The notes under the pieces: generated by a model
The model's database searches: none
The model's input: only the letters and a program-made list of their open reading frames with translations
What the model was told of the DNA's origin: nothing
NCBI GenBank assembly: GCA_019637445.1
Contig: JAHBVS010000002.1
Span: forward strand, 186,001-250,000
Direction of reading: 5' to 3'
Origin: Gemmatimonadaceae bacterium
GTDB taxonomy: Bacteria; Gemmatimonadota; Gemmatimonadetes; Gemmatimonadales; Gemmatimonadaceae
DNA length: 64,000 bases
In this document: positions 56,956 through 63,265 of the stretch, one piece after another
Numbering within the stretch: the first letter of the stretch is position 1
Layout of the letters: each line of letters opens with the position of its first letter
Program-made: the position numbers and the translations under genes

Positions 56956-57540
56956 CTATTTCTTGGTGGACACAGGAACTCCTGCGGCCGCCATCTTGAT
57001 CAGCCAACTGTTCGCGTCCATCCACGTGTTAAAGGCAGGCGCACCGTAGGCGCGATCCTGCAGGTTGCTCTTGTCGTTCGGCGTGTTGCCCCACAGGACG
57101 TAGGGCAGTACGTCAACGGCTGTATGCCCAATCCGACTCGCCACCCAGAGAACCGGATCGCGCCAGAACCCCTTCGATGGCACGATAAAGTTGTAAGTGC
57201 CCATGTTAACGTCATCCGTTACAAGTACGTGGTTCTCATCGAAGACGAGCTCTGAGCCCTTCTCGTGAGTGTACTTCTCGTTTCCGCGGTTCCCGACACC
57301 TTGTCGGTGATAGCCACTTTCGAACGAATTCGACTTGCTCCACCCAGACCCCTCGGCGACAACTTCGTCGAATGTCGCAGCGAGATTTCTCTTGTTTCGG
57401 GCATAGTGCGCATCACGCGGAGGACAGTACTTGATCCAAAGAACGCAGAGCCCGAAGGGGTCCGAATTGTTTAGGGCGTCGCCGTCCCCGTACCCGTAGA
57501 GATTGAGCCCCCCCGCCAGCCCAATCGGGTCCGGCTGCGT
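56956..57540 (-). CDS. Silent Rhs tip cassette 2 (no start codon)
   Basis: Read in the core frame from TQPDPIGLAGGLNLYGYG through DALNNSDPFGLC to the TAG at 56956, 194 codons without interruption. The tip is polar with YTHEKGSELVFDENHVLVTD, then MGTYNFIVPSK and DVLPYVLWGNTPNDKSNL near the C-terminus, a pattern I associate with uncharacterised Rhs tips. An in-frame TAG lies 24 bases before the core. Activity unknown. Confidence 0.7.
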   Translation of the reverse strand, partial: TQPDPIGLAGGLNLYGYGDGDALNNSDPFGLCVLWIKYCPPRDAHYARNKRNLAATFDEVVAEGSGWSKSNSFESGYHRQGVGNRGNEKYTHEKGSELVFDENHVLVTDDVNMGTYNFIVPSKGFWRDPVLWVASRIGHTAVDVLPYVLWGNTPNDKSNLQDRAYGAPAFNTWMDANSWLIKMAAAGVPVSTKK

Positions 57541-57551
57541 GGGCGGGCCTG
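57445..57551 (-). repeat. Rhs switch repeat, silent copy 2
   Basis: The most diverged copy on the tip side (GAC GCC CTA for Asp-Ala-Leu where others have Asp-Pro-Val), but the CACGCAGCCGGACCCGAT edge is unchanged. Palindrome arms at 57526-57533 and 57544-57551, six of eight positions matching. In-frame TAG at 57562-57564. Confidence 0.85.
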
Positions 57552-57694
57552 GGCCGCGAGTCTAGCCTCGGGACTCCCGTCGACGTTCGCCTGCTCAATG
57601 GCCGAGGTGCAGCGCCGTTTCGCCTCTTGACGCGATGGATGCGCGCTTGGCTGCGCGGATCTGTTGGCGTGGAGGCGCTTGGAGCTCTGAGCAG

Positions 57695-58060
57695 CTACCT
57701 CGTCCCCGGCCGTTCATAGAACGGAGCAGCCACACGCGCTAGATCCTCTTCCTGTTCCTTGGAGATGAACATCACGTCGAGGTCCTGCCCCGCATCGAAC
57801 AACCCCGAGAACACGACTCCTACCTCATCGACAATGGCGCGTTGCCGCGCTGAGGCGGGTGCCAAGCAGAGTGAGATGCCGAGTGCACTTCCCGGGGCGA
57901 ACCCTACCTGTGCAAGGTATGCGCGCTCGACAGCGCCGTGTCTGCGAAGCACAGGCAACAGCTGCTGCTTGAGGTCGTCCTCGGCCTGGCCCGATTGCTC
58001 CCGTATGAACTCGACTCGGCGCTCTCGTCGCTGGCGAGGATCTGAATTGAATGAGTTCAT
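57695..58060 (-). CDS. Candidate immunity protein for silent tip 3, SseB C-terminal-like
   Basis: 121 residues, soluble, no signal. VERAYLAQVGFAPGSALGI, then IVDEVGVVFSGLF and LDVMFISKEQEEDL closely follow the SseB C-terminal domain, a fold that also serves in immunity proteins. The start is eight bases after the tip 3 stop. A cytoplasmic immunity protein fits a tip with an intracellular target. Confidence 0.7.
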   Translation of the reverse strand: MNSFNSDPRQRRERRVEFIREQSGQAEDDLKQQLLPVLRRHGAVERAYLAQVGFAPGSALGISLCLAPASARQRAIVDEVGVVFSGLFDAGQDLDVMFISKEQEEDLARVAAPFYERPGTR

Positions 58061-58068
58061 TCGCCAAT

Positions 58069-58656
58069 CTATTCGGGCGGCTTGAACGGAGTAATGCTCT
58101 GAACTTGAATCTGTGCCTTGGGATCGAGTGCCTGAACCTCCGGGAGTCCACCGGGCCCTCTGGCCCCAGGCGCCGCGCGGGTGAGGCGAACACCGGTGGC
58201 TTCGGCGACAAATCCGCGCGTCAAGGTGGTCATACTGTTCTCAAGCGGAAGCCCCGCGCCGCTCGCGAAGTTCGGTGTGCTGACCGGATTCGCCGTGCTC
58301 CAGAAGCGCCCGACTGGCTGCGAGCCTCCGCCAGAGAGTCGATACACGGGAGTGCCAACGCTAACCCCCGCCACGGCGGGGGCTGAGGTCGCAAGCGCCT
58401 CGATGCCGCCAGCGACCACCATTAGCGATCCGATATCCCGTACGCCCTCATTCCACATCGACTCGATCTCCGGCCAGTTGGCCTTCAGCGAAGCAAACGT
58501 GGCGGCCTCTGCGATTTTGGGTCCGAGCACGGCGGAGGTTGCTGAGGTCACGCAGCAGGCCGACAGCCCAAACGGATCCGTGTTGTTGACCGGATCGCCG
58601 TCCCCATACCCGTACAAATTGAGCCCGCCTGCCAGCCCGATCGGGTCCGGCTGCGT
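58069..58656 (-). CDS. Silent Rhs tip cassette 3 (no start codon), possible ADP-ribosyltransferase
   Basis: Core frame TQPDPIGLAGGLNLYGYG to DPFGLS, then a linker and a toxin domain: GTPVYRLSGGGSQPVGRFWS, NFASGAGLPLENSMT, and the end LPEVQALDPKAQIQVQSI. This sequence of blocks resembles the ADP-ribosyltransferase-type Rhs tips of the TreTu group, which modify a cytoplasmic target; identification is from memory and tentative. An in-frame TAA lies 24 bases before the core. Confidence 0.7.
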   Translation of the reverse strand, partial: TQPDPIGLAGGLNLYGYGDGDPVNNTDPFGLSACCVTSATSAVLGPKIAEAATFASLKANWPEIESMWNEGVRDIGSLMVVAGGIEALATSAPAVAGVSVGTPVYRLSGGGSQPVGRFWSTANPVSTPNFASGAGLPLENSMTTLTRGFVAEATGVRLTRAAPGARGPGGLPEVQALDPKAQIQVQSITPFKPPE

Positions 58657-58667
58657 GGGCGGACTCC
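58561..58667 (-). repeat. Rhs switch repeat, silent copy 3
   Basis: Palindrome arms at 58642-58649 (CGGGTCCG) and 58660-58667 (CGGACTCC, six of eight). Spacer identical to the other silent copies. In-frame TAA at 58678-58680. Confidence 0.85.
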
Positions 58668-58798
58668 ATTAGAGAAGTTACCGCGGCCAGGGCCGGCGTA
58701 CGAGTTCCGGTCCTAGTAGGGCCCAACCCGCGTTGGAGCAGGCGGCCGCGCTGCGACGAGCAGCGCTCCTCCGAGAAGGCCCAGCTGCGTCACCTCAC

Positions 58799-59509
58799 CT
58801 ACGGGCAGCCCAAGGGAGGTCCGCTCCGCACCAGCGAGTCTCGCCGCGCAGTCCACCATTGAAGAGGACCCAGTCCCTGGGCGGACGTGCTCCGAGTGGC
58901 AATCGCAGCAAGCACGCCGGCCTTCCGACACAGCGTCAGGTTGGATCTCTCCTCGAACGATTGTACTTCGCTCCTCATCCGGCTCGCAAATACTTCCTTC
59001 ACTTGTCGCTCGGGGCCGACCACGAACAGTGCAAGCTGCCCCGTCTCCGACTCATCGCGCAACTCGACCAGCAAGACTGGGTGGCTGAATCCCGCGAAGG
59101 CGCCGAAGTACACGCCGAGCGCGCCAATCGACCCCGCGGACTCGGAGGAACTGGCAGTGGGTGCGTCGCCGACACTGAAGCCGTCTATCCACAGGTCGAC
59201 CCGAGACCGCGCCTCGCCGGAGTCTGCTCGGACCAGAACCGCGAGTGAGGATGAAGTTTCACTTCCGGCTACCAGTACGACGGTCTCGATACGATCACCG
59301 TAGTGACGAAGCAAACCGGCGCTGTCTGTGTCAGTGACCTGAAACCATTCGACGGATGTCGCAGCTTGTGGAGGTCGAGTGCGTGTCTCACCTCGTGCAG
59401 GTCGGTTACCGGACAGCGATTGCGTCCTTTCGTCCTCGCCCCGGCAGGCGAGCGTAAGGACGCCGCCGCTCGTCGCAGCGATGAGGGCAAGAGCAGCAAG
59501 CTTCTTCAC
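58799..59509 (-). CDS. Candidate immunity lipoprotein for silent tip 4
   Basis: 236 residues. The signal peptide ends in the lipobox LTLAC. The mature domain has no recognised fold. The ATG overlaps the tip 4 stop (ATGA). A periplasmic lipoprotein fits a cell-wall hydrolase tip. Confidence 0.7.
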   Translation of the reverse strand: MKKLAALALIAATSGGVLTLACRGEDERTQSLSGNRPARGETRTRPPQAATSVEWFQVTDTDSAGLLRHYGDRIETVVLVAGSETSSSLAVLVRADSGEARSRVDLWIDGFSVGDAPTASSSESAGSIGALGVYFGAFAGFSHPVLLVELRDESETGQLALFVVGPERQVKEVFASRMRSEVQSFEERSNLTLCRKAGVLAAIATRSTSAQGLGPLQWWTARRDSLVRSGPPLGCP

Positions 59510-60108
59510 GGAATCCTCGGGTCGTGGTGAGGCAATGGCGGGCGCACCGATGACGGAGGTACGCTACCCGAGAACCCGGCGCCAGCGTCTCGCCGATACT
59601 CGGAATGCGTCATCGGCAGAGGCGTGCCTCCAGGCCCAGCGCGAGCCGCGTTTCCCGAGGCTCCAACAGTGCCGACCTGGTCTCCGGCAAACACGACACT
59701 GCCCACCACGAGTCCACCATCGACCGCGCCAAGGTGCCCTCCTCTCCAATACATGGTCTCGCCCTGTCCGTTGAGGAACTGCACCGTGATCTGGTTTCCC
59801 ATCTCCTCTCCGGTTCCGCCCGCGCAGGTTTCGCACAGACTGCGCCGCATCCCAACGACGGTCCCGGTCACGGGGGTGTGAACTGGATCTCCGAGCGTAC
59901 CCTGACGGTCCTCTCCCGCGTGTGAGGAACCCTTCCACGCGCGTGGGGATCCGTACTCACCTGCGCCGTCGGTTCGGGAAGTCGAGTTTGGATCAACGGC
60001 AGGACATGTCGGACACAGTCCGAACGGGTCCGAGAAGTTGATTGGATCCCCACCCGCATACCCATACAGATTGAGCCCACCCGCCAGCCCGATCGGGTCC
60101 GGCTGCGT
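59506..60108 (-). CDS. Silent Rhs tip cassette 4 (no start codon), M23 (LytM)-like
   Basis: Core frame TQPDPIGLAGGLNLYGYAGGD to DPFGLC, then a tip with HTPVTGTVVGM, ITVQFLNGQGETMYWRGGHL and GLVVGSVVFAGDQVGTVGASGN. This is the strand order of M23 metallopeptidases (TP..GTVV, HLG, V.AGD.VG..G.SG), which cut peptidoglycan cross-links. Not all zinc ligands are evident, so activity is unproven. Unlike the other silent copies no stop is present 24 bases upstream. Confidence 0.7.
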   Translation of the reverse strand, partial: TQPDPIGLAGGLNLYGYAGGDPINFSDPFGLCPTCPAVDPNSTSRTDGAGEYGSPRAWKGSSHAGEDRQGTLGDPVHTPVTGTVVGMRRSLCETCAGGTGEEMGNQITVQFLNGQGETMYWRGGHLGAVDGGLVVGSVVFAGDQVGTVGASGNAARAGPGGTPLPMTHSEYRRDAGAGFSGSVPPSSVRPPLPHHDPRIP

Positions 60109-60119
60109 GGGCGGACTCC
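60013..60119 (-). repeat. Rhs switch repeat, silent copy 4
   Basis: Palindrome arms at 60094-60101 (CGGGTCCG) and 60112-60119 (CGGACTCC). The tip side is diverged (GCGGGTGGGGAT for Ala-Gly-Gly-Asp) while the 5' edge is identical to the other copies. Confidence 0.85.
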
Positions 60120-60217
60120 GAATGGTACCTGCGGTCGTACGGTTCGGAGAACGGTACCGTTCTCTCGTTTCTCGTGGCCACCTCCGGCTAGAGGTGCCCC
60201 ATCCGGCCGCTCAGAGC

Positions 60218-60484
60218 TCAGGCACGCCGGTCACTCTCGAAGGCTTCAAACGCGATCTTCACGACGCGATCCCAATCAGAGGAGACGTACTCCTCGACCA
60301 GCCCTACGGCCGAAGCAAGAAGCAACGCGTCAGACGCGCCGGCGTCCCCGAAGGTACGTCGTGCCTCCCTTACCTCTCGCCGGAGTTCGAGATGCGCGAA
60401 CGACTCTTCTCCAGCGGAAAGCACTGTTGGACTCAGCTCTCGCAGAAACACCCGGATTGCCGCCTCAAAGTCGCGCTTTGTCAT
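60218..60484 (-). CDS. Candidate immunity protein for silent tip 5
   Basis: 88 residues, soluble and mostly helical (AAIRVFLRELSPTVLSAGEE; LELRREVREARRTFG). It starts 11 bases after the tip 5 stop. No family is recognised; the position implies immunity. Confidence 0.6.
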   Translation of the reverse strand: MTKRDFEAAIRVFLRELSPTVLSAGEESFAHLELRREVREARRTFGDAGASDALLLASAVGLVEEYVSSDWDRVVKIAFEAFESDRRA

Positions 60485-60495
60485 TCTCCCCTAGC

Positions 60496-61101
60496 TCACT
60501 TATAAGTCTTCACGGTATTCGCGACCGCGCCGGCCTTGTCGTAGACCTGCTTCGCTGACCCCACAACCTTCCCCGCCGCGTCGAGGGTGTAGGTGTAGAG
60601 CGCCGCAGACACCTCGTTGTTGCCAGGCACGAAGCGATGCACCATAGCACCGCCGCCGTCGAGGGCTTGAACACCCCATTGGGCACCCGAGCCACTTCCC
60701 AGCACTCCGCGCACACCGCGCGCCACATCGTCAGAGAGCCCAAGACCAGACAGCCCCGCCCGGACAGCGGCGCGTCCGCCTCTCAATGAGTTGCCGCCGG
60801 GCAACGCAAGCGCGAGGTGCATGGCACTCGCGGCGACGTTGCCTTGTCGCAGCTCGGCGCCGGCCTGCCCAGCGAGGTTCATGCCGCTCGCTTCGAACGT
60901 CGCATTCAGCCCGGCGCCGACATTCAACGCTACCGCGCCGACTGCGCCTCCGCGAGAGGCCCCCCAGTTCGCAAGCGCTTGGGCCAGGCATTCGGGGAAC
61001 GGCGTGCAGAGGCCAAAGGGATCGGCATTGTTGACCGGATCGCCGTCCCCATACCCATAGAGATTGAGCCCACCCGCCAGCCCGATCGGGTCCGGCTGCG
61101 T
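60496..61101 (-). CDS. Silent Rhs tip cassette 5 (no start codon)
   Basis: Core frame TQPDPIGLAGGLNLYGYGDGD to DPFGLC, then a Gly/Ala-rich helical linker (GGAVGAVALNVGAGLN; VAASAMHLALALPGGN) and a short C-terminal domain (WGVQALDGGGAMVHRFVPGN; ALYTYTLDAAGKVVGSAKQV). Activity unknown; the soluble immunity partner suggests an intracellular target. An in-frame TAG lies 24 bases upstream of the core. Confidence 0.7.
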   Translation of the reverse strand, partial: TQPDPIGLAGGLNLYGYGDGDPVNNADPFGLCTPFPECLAQALANWGASRGGAVGAVALNVGAGLNATFEASGMNLAGQAGAELRQGNVAASAMHLALALPGGNSLRGGRAAVRAGLSGLGLSDDVARGVRGVLGSGSGAQWGVQALDGGGAMVHRFVPGNNEVSAALYTYTLDAAGKVVGSAKQVYDKAGAVANTVKTYK

Positions 61102-61112
61102 GGGCAGACCTG
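61006..61112 (-). repeat. Rhs switch repeat, silent copy 5 (outer end of the array)
   Basis: Palindrome arms at 61087-61094 (CGGGTCCG) and 61105-61112 (CAGACCTG, six of eight). In-frame TAG at 61123-61125. No further copy is found to the right. Confidence 0.85.
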
Positions 61113-61389
61113 ATTGGGGAAGCTACCGACTCGCTGCCGCGTCGGCGACAACGGTATAACGCCAAATCCAGCTGTTCGTGGTCTCGGACTATTCTCGTCG
61201 ACAGCGAGCCACTTCTCCCGCAGAGCCTCGGCCGGCTACCAGGGTCGCGTGCCGACGGCTGGATCCCCTTCGCGACGCTGAATCGATGCGATATCGCGAG
61301 TGCACATCGCCGTGTCGCAGCCTGGAGGCGTGACGTCATCGGCCGCAACCCGTTGCGGGTCCGGAGGTTACGCTTGGAGTAGGGGAGGC
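61113..61389. other. Non-coding stretch between the tip array and gspE
   Basis: About 277 bases. The first 15 bases share the conserved outer flank of the silent repeats. The remainder must hold the gspE promoter; GGGGAGG before 61390 is its ribosome-binding site. Nothing else is recognised. Confidence 0.5.
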
Positions 61390-62826
61390 ATGGCCCTTGC
61401 CAAGGACGAGGGCGTGACAACTTCCGGCGCTCCCCCCCTCTTGGATCCGCGGCTGACGCGCGAGTATCTACTTCGACAGCGCGCCTGCCCTGTCCGGTAC
61501 GACGATGATGTGGTCGTAGTTGCCGTTGGGGAGCGATACAGCCTCTCCGCCGTCGAAGCAATTGCGGACCTTGCGGCTCGGCGTCCAGAAACCGAGGCGC
61601 TCTCGGATTCCGAGCTCGATCAGCTCATCGAGCGCCTCTCGACGGCCCGGGAGCCGCTCGGGGCAGTTTCCGACGATGATGGAGACGAGCTATCGCTCGA
61701 GGACCTCCGTGAGCTGGCGAACCAACCGCCCGTCGCCCGCTACGTGAACCTCTTGCTTCGCGACGCTTACGACCTCGCTGCCAGCGATGTACATCTTGAG
61801 GCCTCTCGAGAAGGGCTCGTGGCCCGCTATCGAATTGACGGCGTGCTCCGAGAGGCGCTGCCGGCTCCGCGAGCCCTGCACTTCGCGGTCGTGTCACGCC
61901 TGAAGGCGATGGCCTCACTCGACGTCACCGAGCGGCGCAGGCCACAGGACGGTCGGATGCGCGTTCGGCTTGCAGACCGTGACCTGGATGTGCGCGTCTC
62001 AAGCGTGCCAACTATCCACGGCGAAAGCGTGGTTCTTCGGTTTCTGGACGCCGGCGGACGCCCGGTGGACCTGGCAGCGCTCGGGATGCCGAACTCGGTG
62101 AGGACGTCGATGGCCCAGAGTGCCATGAGGCCCCACGGCTTGGTACTCGTGACGGGCCCCACCGGAAGCGGCAAGACGACGACGCTGTACGCCGCGATGC
62201 AACTCCGTTCCGCGGGCGCCGAGAAGCTCATCACCGTCGAAGACCCCGTCGAGTACGACCTGCCACGTGTTACGCAGGTACCGGTGCACCGCCAGACAGG
62301 AATGACCTTCGCGGCAGTCCTCCGGACGATCCTTCGCCAGGATCCAGACGTTGTGATGATCGGTGAGATGCGCGATCGCGAGACGGCGGAGGTTGCCGTG
62401 CAGGCGGCGATGACGGGCCATCTAGTCCTTTCAACGCTACACACGAACGACGCGCTCGGGGCAATCGATCGGCTCGCGGATCTTGGAGTTCCGCGGTACC
62501 TGATTGCGTCGACGCTTGAGCTCATCGTCGCGCAGCGACTTGTGCGGAGGGTGTGCTCGACCTGTGCGGGCAGAACCCGATCGCAGAAGGCGGAAGAACC
62601 GTGTTCGTCGTGCCGTGGTTCGGGCTTCAAGGGGCGCACGGGTGTCTTCGAGGCGATTTCGGTGAACTCTGGCCTTCGCGAGGCGATGGCGCTCGGCGCC
62701 GACACTGCGACCATCGAGCGTCTCGCAGTCGCGAACGGCTATCTCCGAATGCGCGACCACGGCGCCGAGCTCTGTTCGCTCGGTCAAACGACAACAGCGG
62801 AGTTGGACCGTGTCATCGGATCGTAG
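61390..62826 (+). CDS. gspE: Type II secretion/type IV pilus assembly ATPase
   Basis: 478 residues. Cytoplasmic ATPase that powers pseudopilus assembly. Walker A GPTGSGKTTTLYAAM, Asp box ITVEDPVEYDL, Walker B ILRQDPDVVMIGEMRD, His box GHLVLSTLHTNDA, and the tetracysteine zinc site CSTCAGRTRS..CSSCRGSGFKGRTGVFE. The N-terminal domain is short for GspE. It overlaps gspG by 17 bases. Confidence 0.95.
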   Translation: MALAKDEGVTTSGAPPLLDPRLTREYLLRQRACPVRYDDDVVVVAVGERYSLSAVEAIADLAARRPETEALSDSELDQLIERLSTAREPLGAVSDDDGDELSLEDLRELANQPPVARYVNLLLRDAYDLAASDVHLEASREGLVARYRIDGVLREALPAPRALHFAVVSRLKAMASLDVTERRRPQDGRMRVRLADRDLDVRVSSVPTIHGESVVLRFLDAGGRPVDLAALGMPNSVRTSMAQSAMRPHGLVLVTGPTGSGKTTTLYAAMQLRSAGAEKLITVEDPVEYDLPRVTQVPVHRQTGMTFAAVLRTILRQDPDVVMIGEMRDRETAEVAVQAAMTGHLVLSTLHTNDALGAIDRLADLGVPRYLIASTLELIVAQRLVRRVCSTCAGRTRSQKAEEPCSSCRGSGFKGRTGVFEAISVNSGLREAMALGADTATIERLAVANGYLRMRDHGAELCSLGQTTTAELDRVIGS

Positions 62827-63265
62827 GCGGTCGCGCCGCGGGTTCACGCTGATCGAGCTGCTCGTGGTCATCGCGATTATCGCCACGCTAGCGGGCGTTG
62901 TGGCGCCGGCGCTGTTCAGCAACGTCGGACGGGCGAAGTCCACGGCCGCGCGCGCCCAGCTGGAGATCTTCGCGCTGGCGCTGGATGCGTACAGAATTGA
63001 CGTCGGCAAATACCCGACGACGGACGAGGGACTCGCAGTCCTTCGCGTCGCCCCAATCGATGCGCGTGCGGCCGCGCTCTGGCGGGGTCCATACCTGCGA
63101 CAGGCGGTGCCCGCGGACCCTTGGGGTGCTGCGTGGGTGTACCGCAGTCCGTCGCAAAGCGGGCCGGACGGCTACGAGTTGTACTCATTGGGTCGAGACC
63201 AGCGCCCCGATGGCGCCGGCGAGGACGCGGACGTGACCTCGTGGGGTGGGCGGGTCAACCCGTGA
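62810..63265 (+). CDS. gspG: Major pseudopilin
   Basis: 151 residues from a GTG inside the end of gspE. Prepilin cleavage site RRGFTLIELLVVIAIIATLAG followed by the GspG-specific part: KYPTTDEGLAVL, GPYLRQAVPADPWGAAWVYRSPSQSGPDGYELYSLG. It is cleaved by a prepilin peptidase and forms the pseudopilus. The stop overlaps gspF (GTGA). Confidence 0.95.
   Translation: MSSDRRRSRRGFTLIELLVVIAIIATLAGVVAPALFSNVGRAKSTAARAQLEIFALALDAYRIDVGKYPTTDEGLAVLRVAPIDARAAALWRGPYLRQAVPADPWGAAWVYRSPSQSGPDGYELYSLGRDQRPDGAGEDADVTSWGGRVNP

Noticed and set aside
57413-57598. Small ORF over the second silent repeat on the minus strand
   Set aside because: It is in a different frame from the Rhs core, which reads uninterrupted through the tip to 56956.
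55710-58617. Treating the silent tips as genes starting at the TTG before YGYGDGD
   Set aside because: That TTG encodes a leucine of the conserved Rhs core; there is no ribosome-binding site, and the homologous frame extends further upstream into the shared core.
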